Below are positions 50,028 through 59,680 of a stretch of DNA of 64,000 nt, in pieces. Both the position numbers and the translations under genes were made by a program. The notes beneath the pieces were generated by a model. It did not search any database. It was not told the origin of the DNA and saw only the letters and a program-made list of their open reading frames with translations. The stretch comes from JAEXOD01 sp937930275 (GTDB lineage Bacteria > Bacteroidota > Ignavibacteria > Ignavibacteriales > Melioribacteraceae), in contig DAIMZL010000002.1 in assembly GCA_036733965.1 (NCBI GenBank), positions 53,337 to 117,336 on the forward strand, read 5' to 3'. Every line of letters begins with the position of its first letter. Position 1 is the first letter of the stretch.

Positions 50028-50720
50028 ATGAAAAGCAATAATAACAATCGACCAAGAATCATTTTCGGAATTTTATTAATTGTGGTGGGAGGACTATTTT
50101 TATTAGACAACTATAATTTATTTGATTTTAGCATTCCCGGATTTCTTTTTAAATGGCAATCAATTCTAATTATTTTAGGCGGTTATCTTTTTATTTCTAA
50201 TAGTAGAGATACCGGATTAATATTAATTGCAATAGGTTTGATTGGTTTATATCCTACATTTTGGCCGCTATTATTAGTCGCTTTAGGGTTATACATTATT
50301 TTTAGACAAAGAGATTCAAAGAATCATAAACACGGAAATCAAGGATTTTACAATCCAAATCCTACTAATATTAATATAAATGAGTTTTTAGATGATGTTG
50401 CTATATTTGGCGGCGGTAAAAAAATAATTAACTCGCAAAATTTTAGAGGTGGAAAAATTACTTCTATATTCGGAGGAAGTGAAATTGATTTTTATGATGC
50501 AAAATTAGCTGATGGTGTAAATTATTTAGATGTAGTTTGTATCTTTGGCGGTAATACTTTGCACCTTCCAAAAGATTGGAACATTGAATTTGATGTTGTT
50601 CCCGTATTTGGCGGATATACTGATAATAGAAGAAAAATTCCTAACTTAACCCTTGACCCGAATAAAAAGTTGATTGTAAAAGGAACTTTTATTTTTGGCG
50701 GTCTTGAAATTAAAGATTAA
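50028..50720 (+). CDS. LiaF-like membrane protein (DUF5668 plus C-terminal LiaF-type domain)
   Basis: A 230-residue protein. Residues about 10-100 form four hydrophobic segments of the DUF5668 kind (IIFGILLIVVGGLFLLDNY, ILIILGGYLFISNSRDTGLILIAIGLIG). Residues about 120-230 are a beta-helix-like domain with repeated IFGG units (VAIFGGGKK, SIFGGSEIDF, VCIFGGNTLHL, PVFGGYTD), as in LiaF/cell-wall-active antibiotic response proteins. LiaF in Bacillus restrains a two-component system, and here the next two genes are a kinase and a regulator. The sensing role is inferred from this context. Confidence 0.85.
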   Translation: MKSNNNNRPRIIFGILLIVVGGLFLLDNYNLFDFSIPGFLFKWQSILIILGGYLFISNSRDTGLILIAIGLIGLYPTFWPLLLVALGLYIIFRQRDSKNHKHGNQGFYNPNPTNININEFLDDVAIFGGGKKIINSQNFRGGKITSIFGGSEIDFYDAKLADGVNYLDVVCIFGGNTLHLPKDWNIEFDVVPVFGGYTDNRRKIPNLTLDPNKKLIVKGTFIFGGLEIKD

Positions 50721-50732
50721 ATTAAAACTAAC

Positions 50733-51791
50733 ATGAATAACATTTTTATATCAAATAAATCATCGGCTTTAATGTATATTGCCGGTTGGATTGCAATAGC
50801 ATCATTATATTCTCTTGTTCTTTATAGTTCGACTGAAATTAACTTAAGTTATATTGCGGCAGAAAGTTTTATTTTTAATTTAATTTTTGCTGCTTTAGCA
50901 ATAAACTTGTGGTACGTTGTTCGTTTTAATACTTTTGAAACCAAAACAACCTTAAGAATAATTCTAAATCATTTTGCAGGTGCTATTACAGTATCTACCG
51001 TTTGGATTATTTCTTCATATATGATGATGTATATATTTGTAGATTTAAACGCAGCTGAACAACATTTTTTAATTGACGGCACTATAATTAGATTTATTGT
51101 TGGTTTATTCTATTATTTATCAACCATTATTATTTTTTATTTAATAATTTATTATTTAAATTTTAAAGAAAAACTGACTAATGAATCGACTTTACAAACT
51201 TTAATGAAAGAAAATGAGTTAAAAACTTTAAAATATCAAATTAATCCTCATTTTATTTTTAATAGCCTTAATTCTATTAGTAGTTTAATACTTGCTGAAG
51301 ATAAACGAGCTCATGAAATGACTGTTAAACTTTCCTCTTTTATTCGTTCAACATTAAGCAAAAATGATAATCAGTTTGTAAAGTTATGCGATGAAATTAA
51401 AAACTTAGAATTATATCTTGAAATTGAAAAAATTCGCTTTGAAGATAAGTTTAATTATATAAAAAATGTGTCGGAAAATTGTTGTAATGTTATGATACCT
51501 AACATGTTAATTCAACCTTTAATTGAAAACGCAATAAAACACGGAGTTTACGAGTCTCTCGAACCTGTTACAATAAGTTTAACTGCCGGGTTTGTAAAAG
51601 AATACTTAAAGATTGAAATTAAAAATTCTTTTGATATTGATGCAGTTCCTCAAAAAGGAGAAGGTATTGGTTTAAAAAATGTATCAGATAGATTAAAACT
51701 TATTTATAAGCAAGATAATTTAATACAAATTAGTAAAGATAGCAAAGAGTTTACGGTTACTATTTATATACCGGAGGAATTAAAAAAATGA
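50733..51791 (+). CDS. LytS/YehU-type sensor histidine kinase
   Basis: A 352-residue protein with four membrane helices (about 13-33, 42-63, 82-103 and 118-142). The His_kinase domain has phospho-accepting H173 in QINPHFIFNSLNSISSL, and the ATPase has MLIQPLIENAIKHG and KGEGIGLKNVSDRL. It has no extracellular sensory domain, so it probably reads the membrane or the LiaF-like protein. It overlaps the response-regulator gene by 4 nt. Confidence 0.94.
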   Translation: MNNIFISNKSSALMYIAGWIAIASLYSLVLYSSTEINLSYIAAESFIFNLIFAALAINLWYVVRFNTFETKTTLRIILNHFAGAITVSTVWIISSYMMMYIFVDLNAAEQHFLIDGTIIRFIVGLFYYLSTIIIFYLIIYYLNFKEKLTNESTLQTLMKENELKTLKYQINPHFIFNSLNSISSLILAEDKRAHEMTVKLSSFIRSTLSKNDNQFVKLCDEIKNLELYLEIEKIRFEDKFNYIKNVSENCCNVMIPNMLIQPLIENAIKHGVYESLEPVTISLTAGFVKEYLKIEIKNSFDIDAVPQKGEGIGLKNVSDRLKLIYKQDNLIQISKDSKEFTVTIYIPEELKK

Positions 51792-52534
51792 GTATTAAAG
51801 TTGTAATAATTGACGACGAAGTATTAGCCCAAAACATAATAAAAAATTATTTATCAAAATTAGATGATTTTGAAATATTAAAAACTTGTAGTAACGGATT
51901 TGAAGGATTAAAAGCTATTCAAGAGCTTAAACCGGATATTGTTTTTTTAGATATTCAAATGCCTAAATTAACCGGTTTTGAGATGCTTGAATTGGTCGAA
52001 AATCCCCCGTGTATAATTTTTTCTACAGCATATGATGAATTTGCATTAAAAGCATTTGAAGTTAATGCTATTGATTATTTGTTAAAACCATATTCGTTTG
52101 AAAGATTTATTGAAGCACTTAATAAAGCGCAAAAATTTGTATCATCAGAAATTCGAGAAAATAAAGTTGAAAATTTAATAAATCATTTAAGTAACGAAAT
52201 TAAGCAAATTAATAGAGTAGTTGTTAAGCAGAACGGAAAAGTTGTAATTATACCTTCTGAAGAAATTAAAGTAATTGAAGCTGCAGATGATTATGTTTGG
52301 CTACATACAACTATTGGTAAATATATAAAAGAAAAAACTATGAAATTTTTTGAAGAGCATTTAAGTTCTGATGACTTTATTAGAATTCATCGCTCGTATA
52401 TAGTAAAAGTAAGCAATATTAAGCAATTTGAAGCTGCTGAAAAAGATAGTTATACACTTTTTACTTACGATAATCAAAAATTACCGATGTCTAAAACCGG
52501 ATTTCAAAAGTTACGCCAAATTTTAAATTTTTAA
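51788..52534 (+). CDS. LytTR-type response regulator
   Basis: A 248-residue protein with a receiver domain (about 3-120; D9/D10, phospho-acceptor D55 in IVFLDIQMP, K at LLKPY) and a C-terminal LytTR DNA-binding domain (about 145-248, IKVIEAADDYVWLHTTIGKYI, FIRIHRSYIVKVSNIKQF). Expected to regulate transcription in pair with the kinase just upstream. Targets unknown. The gene ends before the hairpin at 52590. Confidence 0.95.
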   Translation: MSIKVVIIDDEVLAQNIIKNYLSKLDDFEILKTCSNGFEGLKAIQELKPDIVFLDIQMPKLTGFEMLELVENPPCIIFSTAYDEFALKAFEVNAIDYLLKPYSFERFIEALNKAQKFVSSEIRENKVENLINHLSNEIKQINRVVVKQNGKVVIIPSEEIKVIEAADDYVWLHTTIGKYIKEKTMKFFEEHLSSDDFIRIHRSYIVKVSNIKQFEAAEKDSYTLFTYDNQKLPMSKTGFQKLRQILNF

Positions 52535-52589
52535 AAAGACTATTAGAATATGATTAATAGAATTTATAAGTTAAATTTTGATTATTAAG

Positions 52590-52644
52590 TTTCACTTATC
52601 CCCCAATTTCCCTTGTACACGGAAATGTAAGAGGATAAGTGAAA
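52590..52644. terminator. Bidirectional hairpin between convergent genes
   Basis: Perfect 12-bp outer stem TTTCACTTATCC (52590-52601) / GGATAAGTGAAA (52633-52644), plus a 6-bp inner stem (ATTTCC/GGAAAT). It lies between the regulator stop (52534) and the hemL stop (52669). No T-run follows on either strand, so it is an atypical terminator at best. A small repeated element is an alternative. Confidence 0.5.
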
Positions 52645-52668
52645 TTATTAAAATATAGCAAATATTTA

Positions 52669-53958
52669 TTATAAAATACTTTTTAGTGATTCGTAATGTG
52701 CTTTAATAGTTTTATCCAATTGTTCGTTAGTATGAGCTAAAGAAACAAATAAAGCTTCAAACTGTGCTGGAGCCAAATAGATACCTTGTTGTAACATTTT
52801 ATGGAAAAATAATCCGTACAATTTTGTATCAGATTTCAACGCATCTGCAAAACTATTAACTTCATTTTCAGTAAAAAACATACACATCATGCTGTTAACT
52901 CTGTTAAAGGCATAACTTTTCTTTATTTGTTTTAGGTTTTCAGCAAATCCGTCAGCCAAATACTTGCTTTTTTCTTCCAATTTCAAGTAAATATCTTCAT
53001 TTTCTTTAATGTAAGATAATGCTGCAAATCCGGCACTCATTGCCATAGGATTTCCGCTTAATGTACCTGCTTGATATACAGGTCCAACAGGGGCAAGATT
53101 TTCCATAATCTCCTTTTTACCGCCAAAAGCGCCAACCGGAAATCCTCCCCCGATAATTTTACCAAAAGTAGTTAAATCGGGTGTAATTCCGTAAATTTCT
53201 TGAGCTCCGCCTCGAGCCACTCTAAAACCGGACATAACTTCATCAAATATCAATACTATACCTTCATTACTGCAGATCTCTCTTAATTCTTCTAAAAATT
53301 CCTTTTTGGCAGGTACTACTCCCATATTCCCGGCAATAGGTTCAATTATAATTGCAGCAATATTATTTTTATTTTCTCTTACTAATTGTTTAATACTTTC
53401 GATATTATTAAAATCAGCCAATAAAGTATCCGAAGCAATATTTTTAGTAACACCCGGACTTGTCGGAACTCCAAAAGTTAAAGCACCCGAACCTGCTTTT
53501 ATTAAAAAATAATCAGCATGACCATGATAACATCCTTCAAATTTTATAAACTTATCTCTTCCGGTAAAACCTCGGGCAAGTCTAACTGCACTCATGGTAG
53601 CTTCGGTACCGCTATTTACCATTCTAACCATTTCAACCGAAGGGACTAATTCAGTAATCAGTTTAGCCATTTTTACTTCAAGTTCTGTCGGTGCCCCAAA
53701 AGAAGTACCGTGCTCCAATTGCTTTAAAATTGCTTCCTTAATAAATAAAGGATTGTGACCAAATAAGTGCGGACCCCAGCTACCTATAAAATCAATATAC
53801 TCATTACCGTCCGCATCGTACATTAATGCGCCTTCGCCTCTTTCTATAAATACGGGATTACCGCCAACAGATTTAAATGCTCGTACCGGTGAATTTACGC
53901 CGCCGGGTATATATTGTTTTGCTTGGTTAAAAAGCTTTTCGCTGTTTTCAAAGTTCAT
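52669..53958 (-). CDS. hemL: Glutamate-1-semialdehyde 2,1-aminomutase
   Basis: A 429-residue class III aminotransferase with GGVNSPVRAFKSVGG, VNSGTEATMSAVRLARG, and PLP-lysine K267 in TTFGKIIGGGFPVGAFGG. It converts glutamate-1-semialdehyde to 5-aminolevulinate, the second step of the C5 route begun by HemA. It is last in the heme operon, 50 nt after hemB. Confidence 0.97.
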   Translation of the reverse strand: MNFENSEKLFNQAKQYIPGGVNSPVRAFKSVGGNPVFIERGEGALMYDADGNEYIDFIGSWGPHLFGHNPLFIKEAILKQLEHGTSFGAPTELEVKMAKLITELVPSVEMVRMVNSGTEATMSAVRLARGFTGRDKFIKFEGCYHGHADYFLIKAGSGALTFGVPTSPGVTKNIASDTLLADFNNIESIKQLVRENKNNIAAIIIEPIAGNMGVVPAKKEFLEELREICSNEGIVLIFDEVMSGFRVARGGAQEIYGITPDLTTFGKIIGGGFPVGAFGGKKEIMENLAPVGPVYQAGTLSGNPMAMSAGFAALSYIKENEDIYLKLEEKSKYLADGFAENLKQIKKSYAFNRVNSMMCMFFTENEVNSFADALKSDTKLYGLFFHKMLQQGIYLAPAQFEALFVSLAHTNEQLDKTIKAHYESLKSIL

Positions 53959-54008
53959 ATCTTTTCCTAAACATTTTTCATAATTCTTTTTATTACTGTA
54001 TTTTACAC

Positions 54009-54852
54009 CTATTTACTTAAAAGTATTTTTGCAGCATCTTTTGCAAAATATGTCAATATCATATCCGCTCCTGCTCGTTTAATTGCTATTAACGATTCCA
54101 TCATTACTCTTTGTTCATCAATCCATCCAAGTTTTCCGGCTGCTTTTATCATTGAATATTCACCGCTAACTTGGTATGCTGCAGTCGGCATTCTAAAAGT
54201 TTCTTTTACTTTAAGGATAATATCAAGATATGCTCCGGCCGGTTTAACCATTATAATATCTGCTCCTTCCTGTATATCTAATTCTGCTTCANNNNNNNNN
54301 NNNNNNNNNNNNNNNNNNNNNNNNNNNNNNNNNNNNNNNNNNNNNNNNNNNNNNNNNNNNNNNNNNNNNNNNNNNNNNNNNNNNNNNNNNNGACAAAGCT
54401 TCTTTGGCAAGCAACTCATTTGTTTCGTCATTTAATATTTCTTCTCCATGCAACAATCCACAATGTCCGTGTGAGGTGTATTCACATAAACAGACATCCG
54501 TTATTACAAGTAAATTTTTAACATTTTTCTTTATTGCACGTATGGCTTGCTGAATAATTCCGTCTTCAGCATACGCTTCGCTTCCTACTTCGTCTTTATG
54601 GGCGGGAATTCCGAACAATATTACTGCAGGAATACCTAAACTTGCAACTTCCCTACATTCATTTACTAATACATCAATTGACATTTGATAAACACCGGGC
54701 ATTGAACTAATTTCCTTTTTTATATTTTCACCGTGTACAACAAACAACGGATAAATAAAATCATTTATAGAAAGTTCAGTTTCTCTAACCATTTCTCGTA
54801 ATAATGGCAACATTCGCAAACGTCTCATCCTCTTTAACGGAAAAGTTGACAT
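54009..54852 (-). CDS. hemB: Delta-aminolevulinic acid dehydratase, interrupted by an assembly gap
   Basis: N-terminal part (54852 to 54392, 153 residues): RMRRLRMLPLLREMV, and zinc-binding cysteines C121/C123/C131 in DVCLCEYTSHGHCG. C-terminal part (54291 to 54009): IIMVKPAGAYLDII with the Schiff-base lysine, and YQVSGEYSMI. The two parts total about 247 residues against the usual 320-330, so the 100-N gap at 54292-54391 hides about 230 bp, including the other active-site lysine. The two halves are in different frames only because the gap length is arbitrary. It condenses two 5-aminolevulinates to porphobilinogen. Confidence 0.95.
54292..54391. other. Assembly gap (100 N) within hemB
   Basis: Exactly 100 N, a placeholder. 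The frame does not carry through it. From HemB length the real gap is estimated at about 230 bp. Confidence 0.97.
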
Positions 54853-54863
54853 ATAAACCTCGT

Positions 54864-56243
54864 TTAATTATTTATATAATTAATAATTTTATTAGCTGTT
54901 ATTTCGCTATTTTTAACACAATCACCAACAGAAATACCACCTCGATGATTACCGCTTATAAAAAAGCCTTCATTTTCTTCTTCAAATTTTTCAATCGCCT
55001 GTTCAATCTCAATATATCCTACATTATATTGCGGTATTGCATGCTCCCATATTTTATAAGTTTTAAATTCCGGAGCACCGTTAATGCCCATTATAACACC
55101 GAATTCATTAATTACTTTATCTATCAATTCTTGTATATTACTCTTCAACAAATCAAGTTTTCTTGCTCCGCCTATAAATAGTGTAAACGAGGCTTTTCCA
55201 TTTGGTGCTCTATTAACAAAAATAGTGCTACTCCAAATTGCACCCAAAAATTTTTTATTTTCCAATGAAGGGATTAAAAAACCAAAACCATCTAATTTAG
55301 TTTTAATATTTTTAATGTCGTATCCTAAATAAAGCACTATAACCGGCGGATAAATAATAGTTTGCAGCTTATTGCTTAAACTAACATTTATTCCTTTTAT
55401 CAGTTCAGAAAGCTTTAATGCCGGAATTGTAGCAAGCACATTTGAAGCAATTATTTCTTTTTTTGAACCATTTAAAGAATAATTAATTTTGTAACCGTTA
55501 TCTAATTTATCAATTTTTTCGACTGTTGCATTATATAAAATTTCAACATTAAGTTTTTCGGATAAGGTTTTTGGAAATACTTGCATACCGCTTTTAAAAG
55601 AAAACATTTTAGCATTTTGTTTACTTTGCTCCGCCCTTTTTTTCCTTTCTTTAGCCCCTTTAATCATCCCTTTTATTAATCCGCCGTAAACTTCTTCCAA
55701 CCTGTAAAGTTTCGGAAATGCAGACTTAACACTTAATTTATTGGGATCACCAGCAAATACACCGCTTACAAACGGGTCTATTGCATATTTTAAAAATTCT
55801 TCGCCTAACCTTCTTTTAACAAAACTACCTAAACTTTGATAATAGCCGTCATCGGATTTCCCAATAAACGGTTCTGCAAAAAGCCTTAATTTCCCTTTTG
55901 TAGAAAACAATTTGGTTTTTATAAAAGGAGCAAGACCGGTAGGAAGAGAATGCAGTTTATTATTTTTTAAAATATACCTATTATTTCCTTCTTCGTTTGC
56001 GTAAATCATCTCTTCTTTTAATCCTATTTCTTCTACAATCTGTCTAATTAAAGGAGTGGTTTCTAATCCGCTATTAGGACCGTAGTCAATTAAATAACCG
56101 TCATCTTCAACGGTTATCATTGCACCACCGGGCACACTATTAGCTTCTAAAATAGTTACTTTAAACCCGGCTTTCTTTAGCCAAAAACATGTTGCTAATC
56201 CGGATATTCCTGCACCAATTACTACTATCTCTTTTGATTTCAT
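54864..56243 (-). CDS. hemY: Protoporphyrinogen/coproporphyrinogen oxidase (HemY type)
   Basis: A 459-residue FAD amine-oxidase-like protein with dinucleotide motif VVIGAGISGLATCFWLKKAG, then LEANSVPGGAMITVEDDGYLIDYGPNS, and a C-terminal GFFISGNHRGGISVGDCVKN. It oxidises the porphyrinogen macrocycle to the porphyrin using oxygen. The family also includes CgoX, which acts on coproporphyrinogen III, and sequence alone does not decide the substrate. It is 4 nt after hemH and 11 nt before hemB. Confidence 0.93.
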   Translation of the reverse strand: MKSKEIVVIGAGISGLATCFWLKKAGFKVTILEANSVPGGAMITVEDDGYLIDYGPNSGLETTPLIRQIVEEIGLKEEMIYANEEGNNRYILKNNKLHSLPTGLAPFIKTKLFSTKGKLRLFAEPFIGKSDDGYYQSLGSFVKRRLGEEFLKYAIDPFVSGVFAGDPNKLSVKSAFPKLYRLEEVYGGLIKGMIKGAKERKKRAEQSKQNAKMFSFKSGMQVFPKTLSEKLNVEILYNATVEKIDKLDNGYKINYSLNGSKKEIIASNVLATIPALKLSELIKGINVSLSNKLQTIIYPPVIVLYLGYDIKNIKTKLDGFGFLIPSLENKKFLGAIWSSTIFVNRAPNGKASFTLFIGGARKLDLLKSNIQELIDKVINEFGVIMGINGAPEFKTYKIWEHAIPQYNVGYIEIEQAIEKFEEENEGFFISGNHRGGISVGDCVKNSEITANKIINYINN

Positions 56244-56247
56244 ATAT

Positions 56248-57204
56248 TTAGCTTAGTTTGTTTAATACTAATTCACATAATGCATTTATAAATATTTGAC
56301 TATCATTTAACCCTTTCATAACAATATAATTATCAATATTGCAATTTGTGGCAGTGTGTCTGTATTCAATATCAAGTTCAAACAGAGTTTCAACATGATC
56401 TGATACAAAACTTATCGGTACAATCAATAAGTTCTTTTCTCCTTCTTGGGCAAGTTTTTCAATCATAGTATCAGTAGCCGGCTCAAGCCATTTTACCGGT
56501 CCAACCTTACTTTGATAACATAAAACATGTTTATGCGAATAATTGCGCGCTTCCATAACAGTTTGCACCGTGCTCTTAATATGATTATTATATGGATCAC
56601 CTTTTTTAACTAAACTAACCGGCGTTCCGTGTGCACTAAACACAATTACTACCTTGCTCCTCAAACTTTCTTCAAACCTAAGTAAAGTTTCATCAATTCT
56701 ATTGTTTATTGCTTCAATATAATCTTTATTATTATAATAATCCTTAATATAAATTAACTTTTGTTTATTCCCCGTATAGTGTCTATTCCACTCGTTAAAA
56801 GATGAACCCGTTGTAGTAATTGAATAATGCGGATACAGCGGTAACAAGATTATTTTCTCATAATTAGCTTGCTCCACTCTTTTAACAACTTGTTCCGTTA
56901 AAGGATGCCAATACCTCATTGCAGTTAACACATCAGCATCCAAACCTTTGCTTCGGAGCACGTTTTCCAACATATTTCTTTGAATTTCCGTATATTCATT
57001 AATAGGTGATTTTCCGCCTATCAACTTATATTCTTCAATAACTTTGGGAGCACGTTTTTTACTAATAAAATTAGCAATTGCTTTTTGACCTATAGGGATC
57101 TTAAATATATCGGGATCACAGAATAAATTCCGTAAAAAAGGCTGTACTGCATCCAAACTATCAGGACCGCCCAAATTAAACAAAATAACTGCAATTTTCG
57201 CCAT
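56248..57204 (-). CDS. hemH: Ferrochelatase
   Basis: A 318-residue protein with ILFNLGGPDSLDAVQPFLRNLF at the N-terminus, active-site His in VVIVFSAHGTPVSLVKKGDPY, and conserved Glu in SFVSDHVETLFELDIEY. It inserts Fe2+ into the porphyrin, the last step for protoheme (or coproheme if the other route operates). The gap to hemN is 17 nt. Confidence 0.97.
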   Translation of the reverse strand: MAKIAVILFNLGGPDSLDAVQPFLRNLFCDPDIFKIPIGQKAIANFISKKRAPKVIEEYKLIGGKSPINEYTEIQRNMLENVLRSKGLDADVLTAMRYWHPLTEQVVKRVEQANYEKIILLPLYPHYSITTTGSSFNEWNRHYTGNKQKLIYIKDYYNNKDYIEAINNRIDETLLRFEESLRSKVVIVFSAHGTPVSLVKKGDPYNNHIKSTVQTVMEARNYSHKHVLCYQSKVGPVKWLEPATDTMIEKLAQEGEKNLLIVPISFVSDHVETLFELDIEYRHTATNCNIDNYIVMKGLNDSQIFINALCELVLNKLS

Positions 57205-57221
57205 TTTATTTTACTCTCTTT

Positions 57222-58598
57222 CTAAACCGTTCTACTATATTTTCCGGTATCTTCTTTTCTTTCTATATAACCGTCAAAGTTCATTGCTATATTTCTAATC
57301 AATAAACGTCCCATATCAGTTATAGTAATTTTATTACTTGATATACTTAACAAATTATCTTCCGCCATCCCATCAAGCCCTTTTAAAGCATTTTCGAAAT
57401 ATTTGTTAAACACAATATTAAATTTATTTTCCACATCCGCAAAATTTAATTCAAAATCGCACATTATTTTTGTAATTACATATCGCCTTAGTAAATCATC
57501 ATCGCTAAGATAATACCCTTTTGTAATCGGTAACGTTTCCGCATTTAGTAAGTTGTAATATTCTTTTTCGGTCTTCATATTTTGAGCATAAATTCTATCT
57601 AACTGGCTTATGCTTGATACGCCAAATCCGTACAAATCAGTACCGGCATTAGTGCTATAACCTTGAAAGTTTCTATACAATTTCTTTTCTCTTAATGCTA
57701 TACTAAGTTCATCTTCAGGTTTAGCAAAGTGATCCATGCCTATAAAAGTATAACCGGCTGCAGTAAGTTTTTCGATGGTCATTTTTAATATACGTAATTT
57801 TTCTTCGGGTTTTGGTAAATCTTCGGCTTTAATTAACCCCATATGTTTTTTTAGCCAAGGTAAATGGGCGTAATTAAAGACTGCTATTCTATCCGGAGAA
57901 ATATCTATAACTGTATCAACCGTTTTTTCAAATGATTCGTAAGTTTGAAAAGGAAGACCGTACATTAAATCTAAATTAATACTGCTAAATCCCAATTCTT
58001 TTACCCAGCTTACAACTTGACGAGTAATAGATTCGGGTTGAATTCTATTAACTGCTTTTTGCACTTTTTCTTCAAAATCCTGAACTCCCATGCTAATTCT
58101 ATTAAAACCACCTTCTCTAAGGGCTTTCAAATGTTCTTTTGTCAATCCTCTCGGATCAATTTCACAACCGGCTTCAATATCTTGGCTAAAATTAAAGGAG
58201 CTTGAAATATAATTGACTAAATCAAAAATTTCATCCGGATTAAGATGAGTCGGAGTGCCTCCTCCCCAGTGCAACTGAGTAACTTTTCTATCTGAATTTA
58301 TATATGTCCTTAAATAATCGGTTTCATTTTTTAAATACTTAATATATTCTTTAATTCTATCTCTATTACGGGTAACAAGCATATTGCACCCGCAAAAATA
58401 ACATAATGTATCACAATAAGGAATGTGATAATATAAAGATAAATCCGGCATTTTCTCTTTTGAATTTGTCTTTATTATTTCATCTAAATACATTTCGGGA
58501 GTAAATTTATCGTTAAACTGCGGTGCAGTAGGATAAGAAGTATAACGTGGTCCCGGTTTATCGTATTTTTTTATTAAATTTAAATCTATTTCAAACAT
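57222..58598 (-). CDS. hemN: Oxygen-independent coproporphyrinogen III oxidase
   Basis: A 458-residue radical SAM protein with GPRYTSYPTAPQF at the N-terminus and the cluster motif Y-C62-DTL-C66-YF-C69-G-C71. Further HemN features are GGGTPTHLNPDEI and the C-terminal domain ending LLIRNIAMNFDGYI. The N-terminal GPRYTSYPTA and full length separate it from the heme chaperone HemW. It makes protoporphyrinogen IX without oxygen. It is 32 nt downstream of hemE. Confidence 0.95.
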   Translation of the reverse strand: MFEIDLNLIKKYDKPGPRYTSYPTAPQFNDKFTPEMYLDEIIKTNSKEKMPDLSLYYHIPYCDTLCYFCGCNMLVTRNRDRIKEYIKYLKNETDYLRTYINSDRKVTQLHWGGGTPTHLNPDEIFDLVNYISSSFNFSQDIEAGCEIDPRGLTKEHLKALREGGFNRISMGVQDFEEKVQKAVNRIQPESITRQVVSWVKELGFSSINLDLMYGLPFQTYESFEKTVDTVIDISPDRIAVFNYAHLPWLKKHMGLIKAEDLPKPEEKLRILKMTIEKLTAAGYTFIGMDHFAKPEDELSIALREKKLYRNFQGYSTNAGTDLYGFGVSSISQLDRIYAQNMKTEKEYYNLLNAETLPITKGYYLSDDDLLRRYVITKIMCDFELNFADVENKFNIVFNKYFENALKGLDGMAEDNLLSISSNKITITDMGRLLIRNIAMNFDGYIERKEDTGKYSRTV

Positions 58599-58630
58599 TT
58601 TTACTTCCGTTTTTAAAACTAAATAAATTA

Positions 58631-59680
58631 CTATTTATGAAAAATTGCACTTTCTTGCTTAACAACTTCAACAAGATATTTTAAATTTTCGGGATTAACA
58701 TCCGGTAATATTCCGTGACCTAAATTAAAAACATGCCCATCCCCTATTCCAAATTCTTTTAACACATCAATTGCTTTAGCTTTAATAGTCTCTTTATTTG
58801 CATATAAAACCGTAGGGTCTAAATTACCTTGTAAAGCAACTTTATTACCTGTTTTAACTTTTACGTCATTTAAATTCATTGTCCAATCTAATCCTAACGC
58901 CTCTACTCCAATAGCTGCCATATTTTCCAGATTATGATGAACTCCCTTTGCAAATAAAATAATCGGCTCATCTTTACGTTTAATTTTGGCAACAACTTTT
59001 TCAATATATCTTAAACTAAATTCGTTAAAATCTGCCGGTGAAAGAATTCCGCCCCAAGTATCAAAAATTTGAACCGCATTCACACCGCTTTCAATTTTTG
59101 CACTAAGATAATCGGCTACCGTATTTGCCAACATGTCAAGCAACAAATGAGATTCTGAAGGATTGTTATACATAAAAGCTTTTACTTTACTAAACGTCTT
59201 TGAGCCGGAGCCTTCTACCATATAAGTAAACAATGTAAACGGTGAACCGCTAAATCCCAAAAGCGGAACTCTTCCGTCTAATTCTTTATTAACCAGCTTA
59301 ATTGAATCCATTACATACTTTAAATCAGTAAAAGGATCAATTTGTTTTAGTGCTTGTAAATCTTCTCGGCTTCTTATCGGATTAGGAAATACAGGACCTT
59401 TCCCTTCATTCATTATTAGATGCATTCCCATTGCTTCAGGTATTACAAGTATATCGGAAAATAAAATTGCAGCGTCCACCCCAATAATATCTACTGGTTG
59501 AATAGTTACCTCCGCAGCCAATTCCGGAGTTTTACACATTGTTAAAAAATCACTTTTTTCTCTTACCGCTCTATATTCCGGTAAATAACGTCCTGCTTGT
59601 CTCATAACCCAAATCGGCGTTCTTTCTATTTTTTCTCTTTTTAGTGCTTTTATAATTAAATCATTTTTAAACGTTTTCAT
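58631..59680 (-). CDS. hemE: Uroporphyrinogen decarboxylase
   Basis: A 349-residue protein with the two family signatures PIWVMRQAGRYLPEYR and GFSGSPFTLFTYMVEG, plus the catalytic region AILFSDILVIPEAMGM. It removes four carboxyls from uroporphyrinogen III to give coproporphyrinogen III. The start overlaps the hemD 3' end by 14 nt. Confidence 0.97.
   Translation of the reverse strand: MKTFKNDLIIKALKREKIERTPIWVMRQAGRYLPEYRAVREKSDFLTMCKTPELAAEVTIQPVDIIGVDAAILFSDILVIPEAMGMHLIMNEGKGPVFPNPIRSREDLQALKQIDPFTDLKYVMDSIKLVNKELDGRVPLLGFSGSPFTLFTYMVEGSGSKTFSKVKAFMYNNPSESHLLLDMLANTVADYLSAKIESGVNAVQIFDTWGGILSPADFNEFSLRYIEKVVAKIKRKDEPIILFAKGVHHNLENMAAIGVEALGLDWTMNLNDVKVKTGNKVALQGNLDPTVLYANKETIKAKAIDVLKEFGIGDGHVFNLGHGILPDVNPENLKYLVEVVKQESAIFHK

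Noticed and set aside
57222..58598. HemW (heme chaperone) instead of HemN
   Set aside because: The N-terminal GPRYTSYPTA motif, the CxxxCxxCxC motif, full length and the operon context favour HemN.
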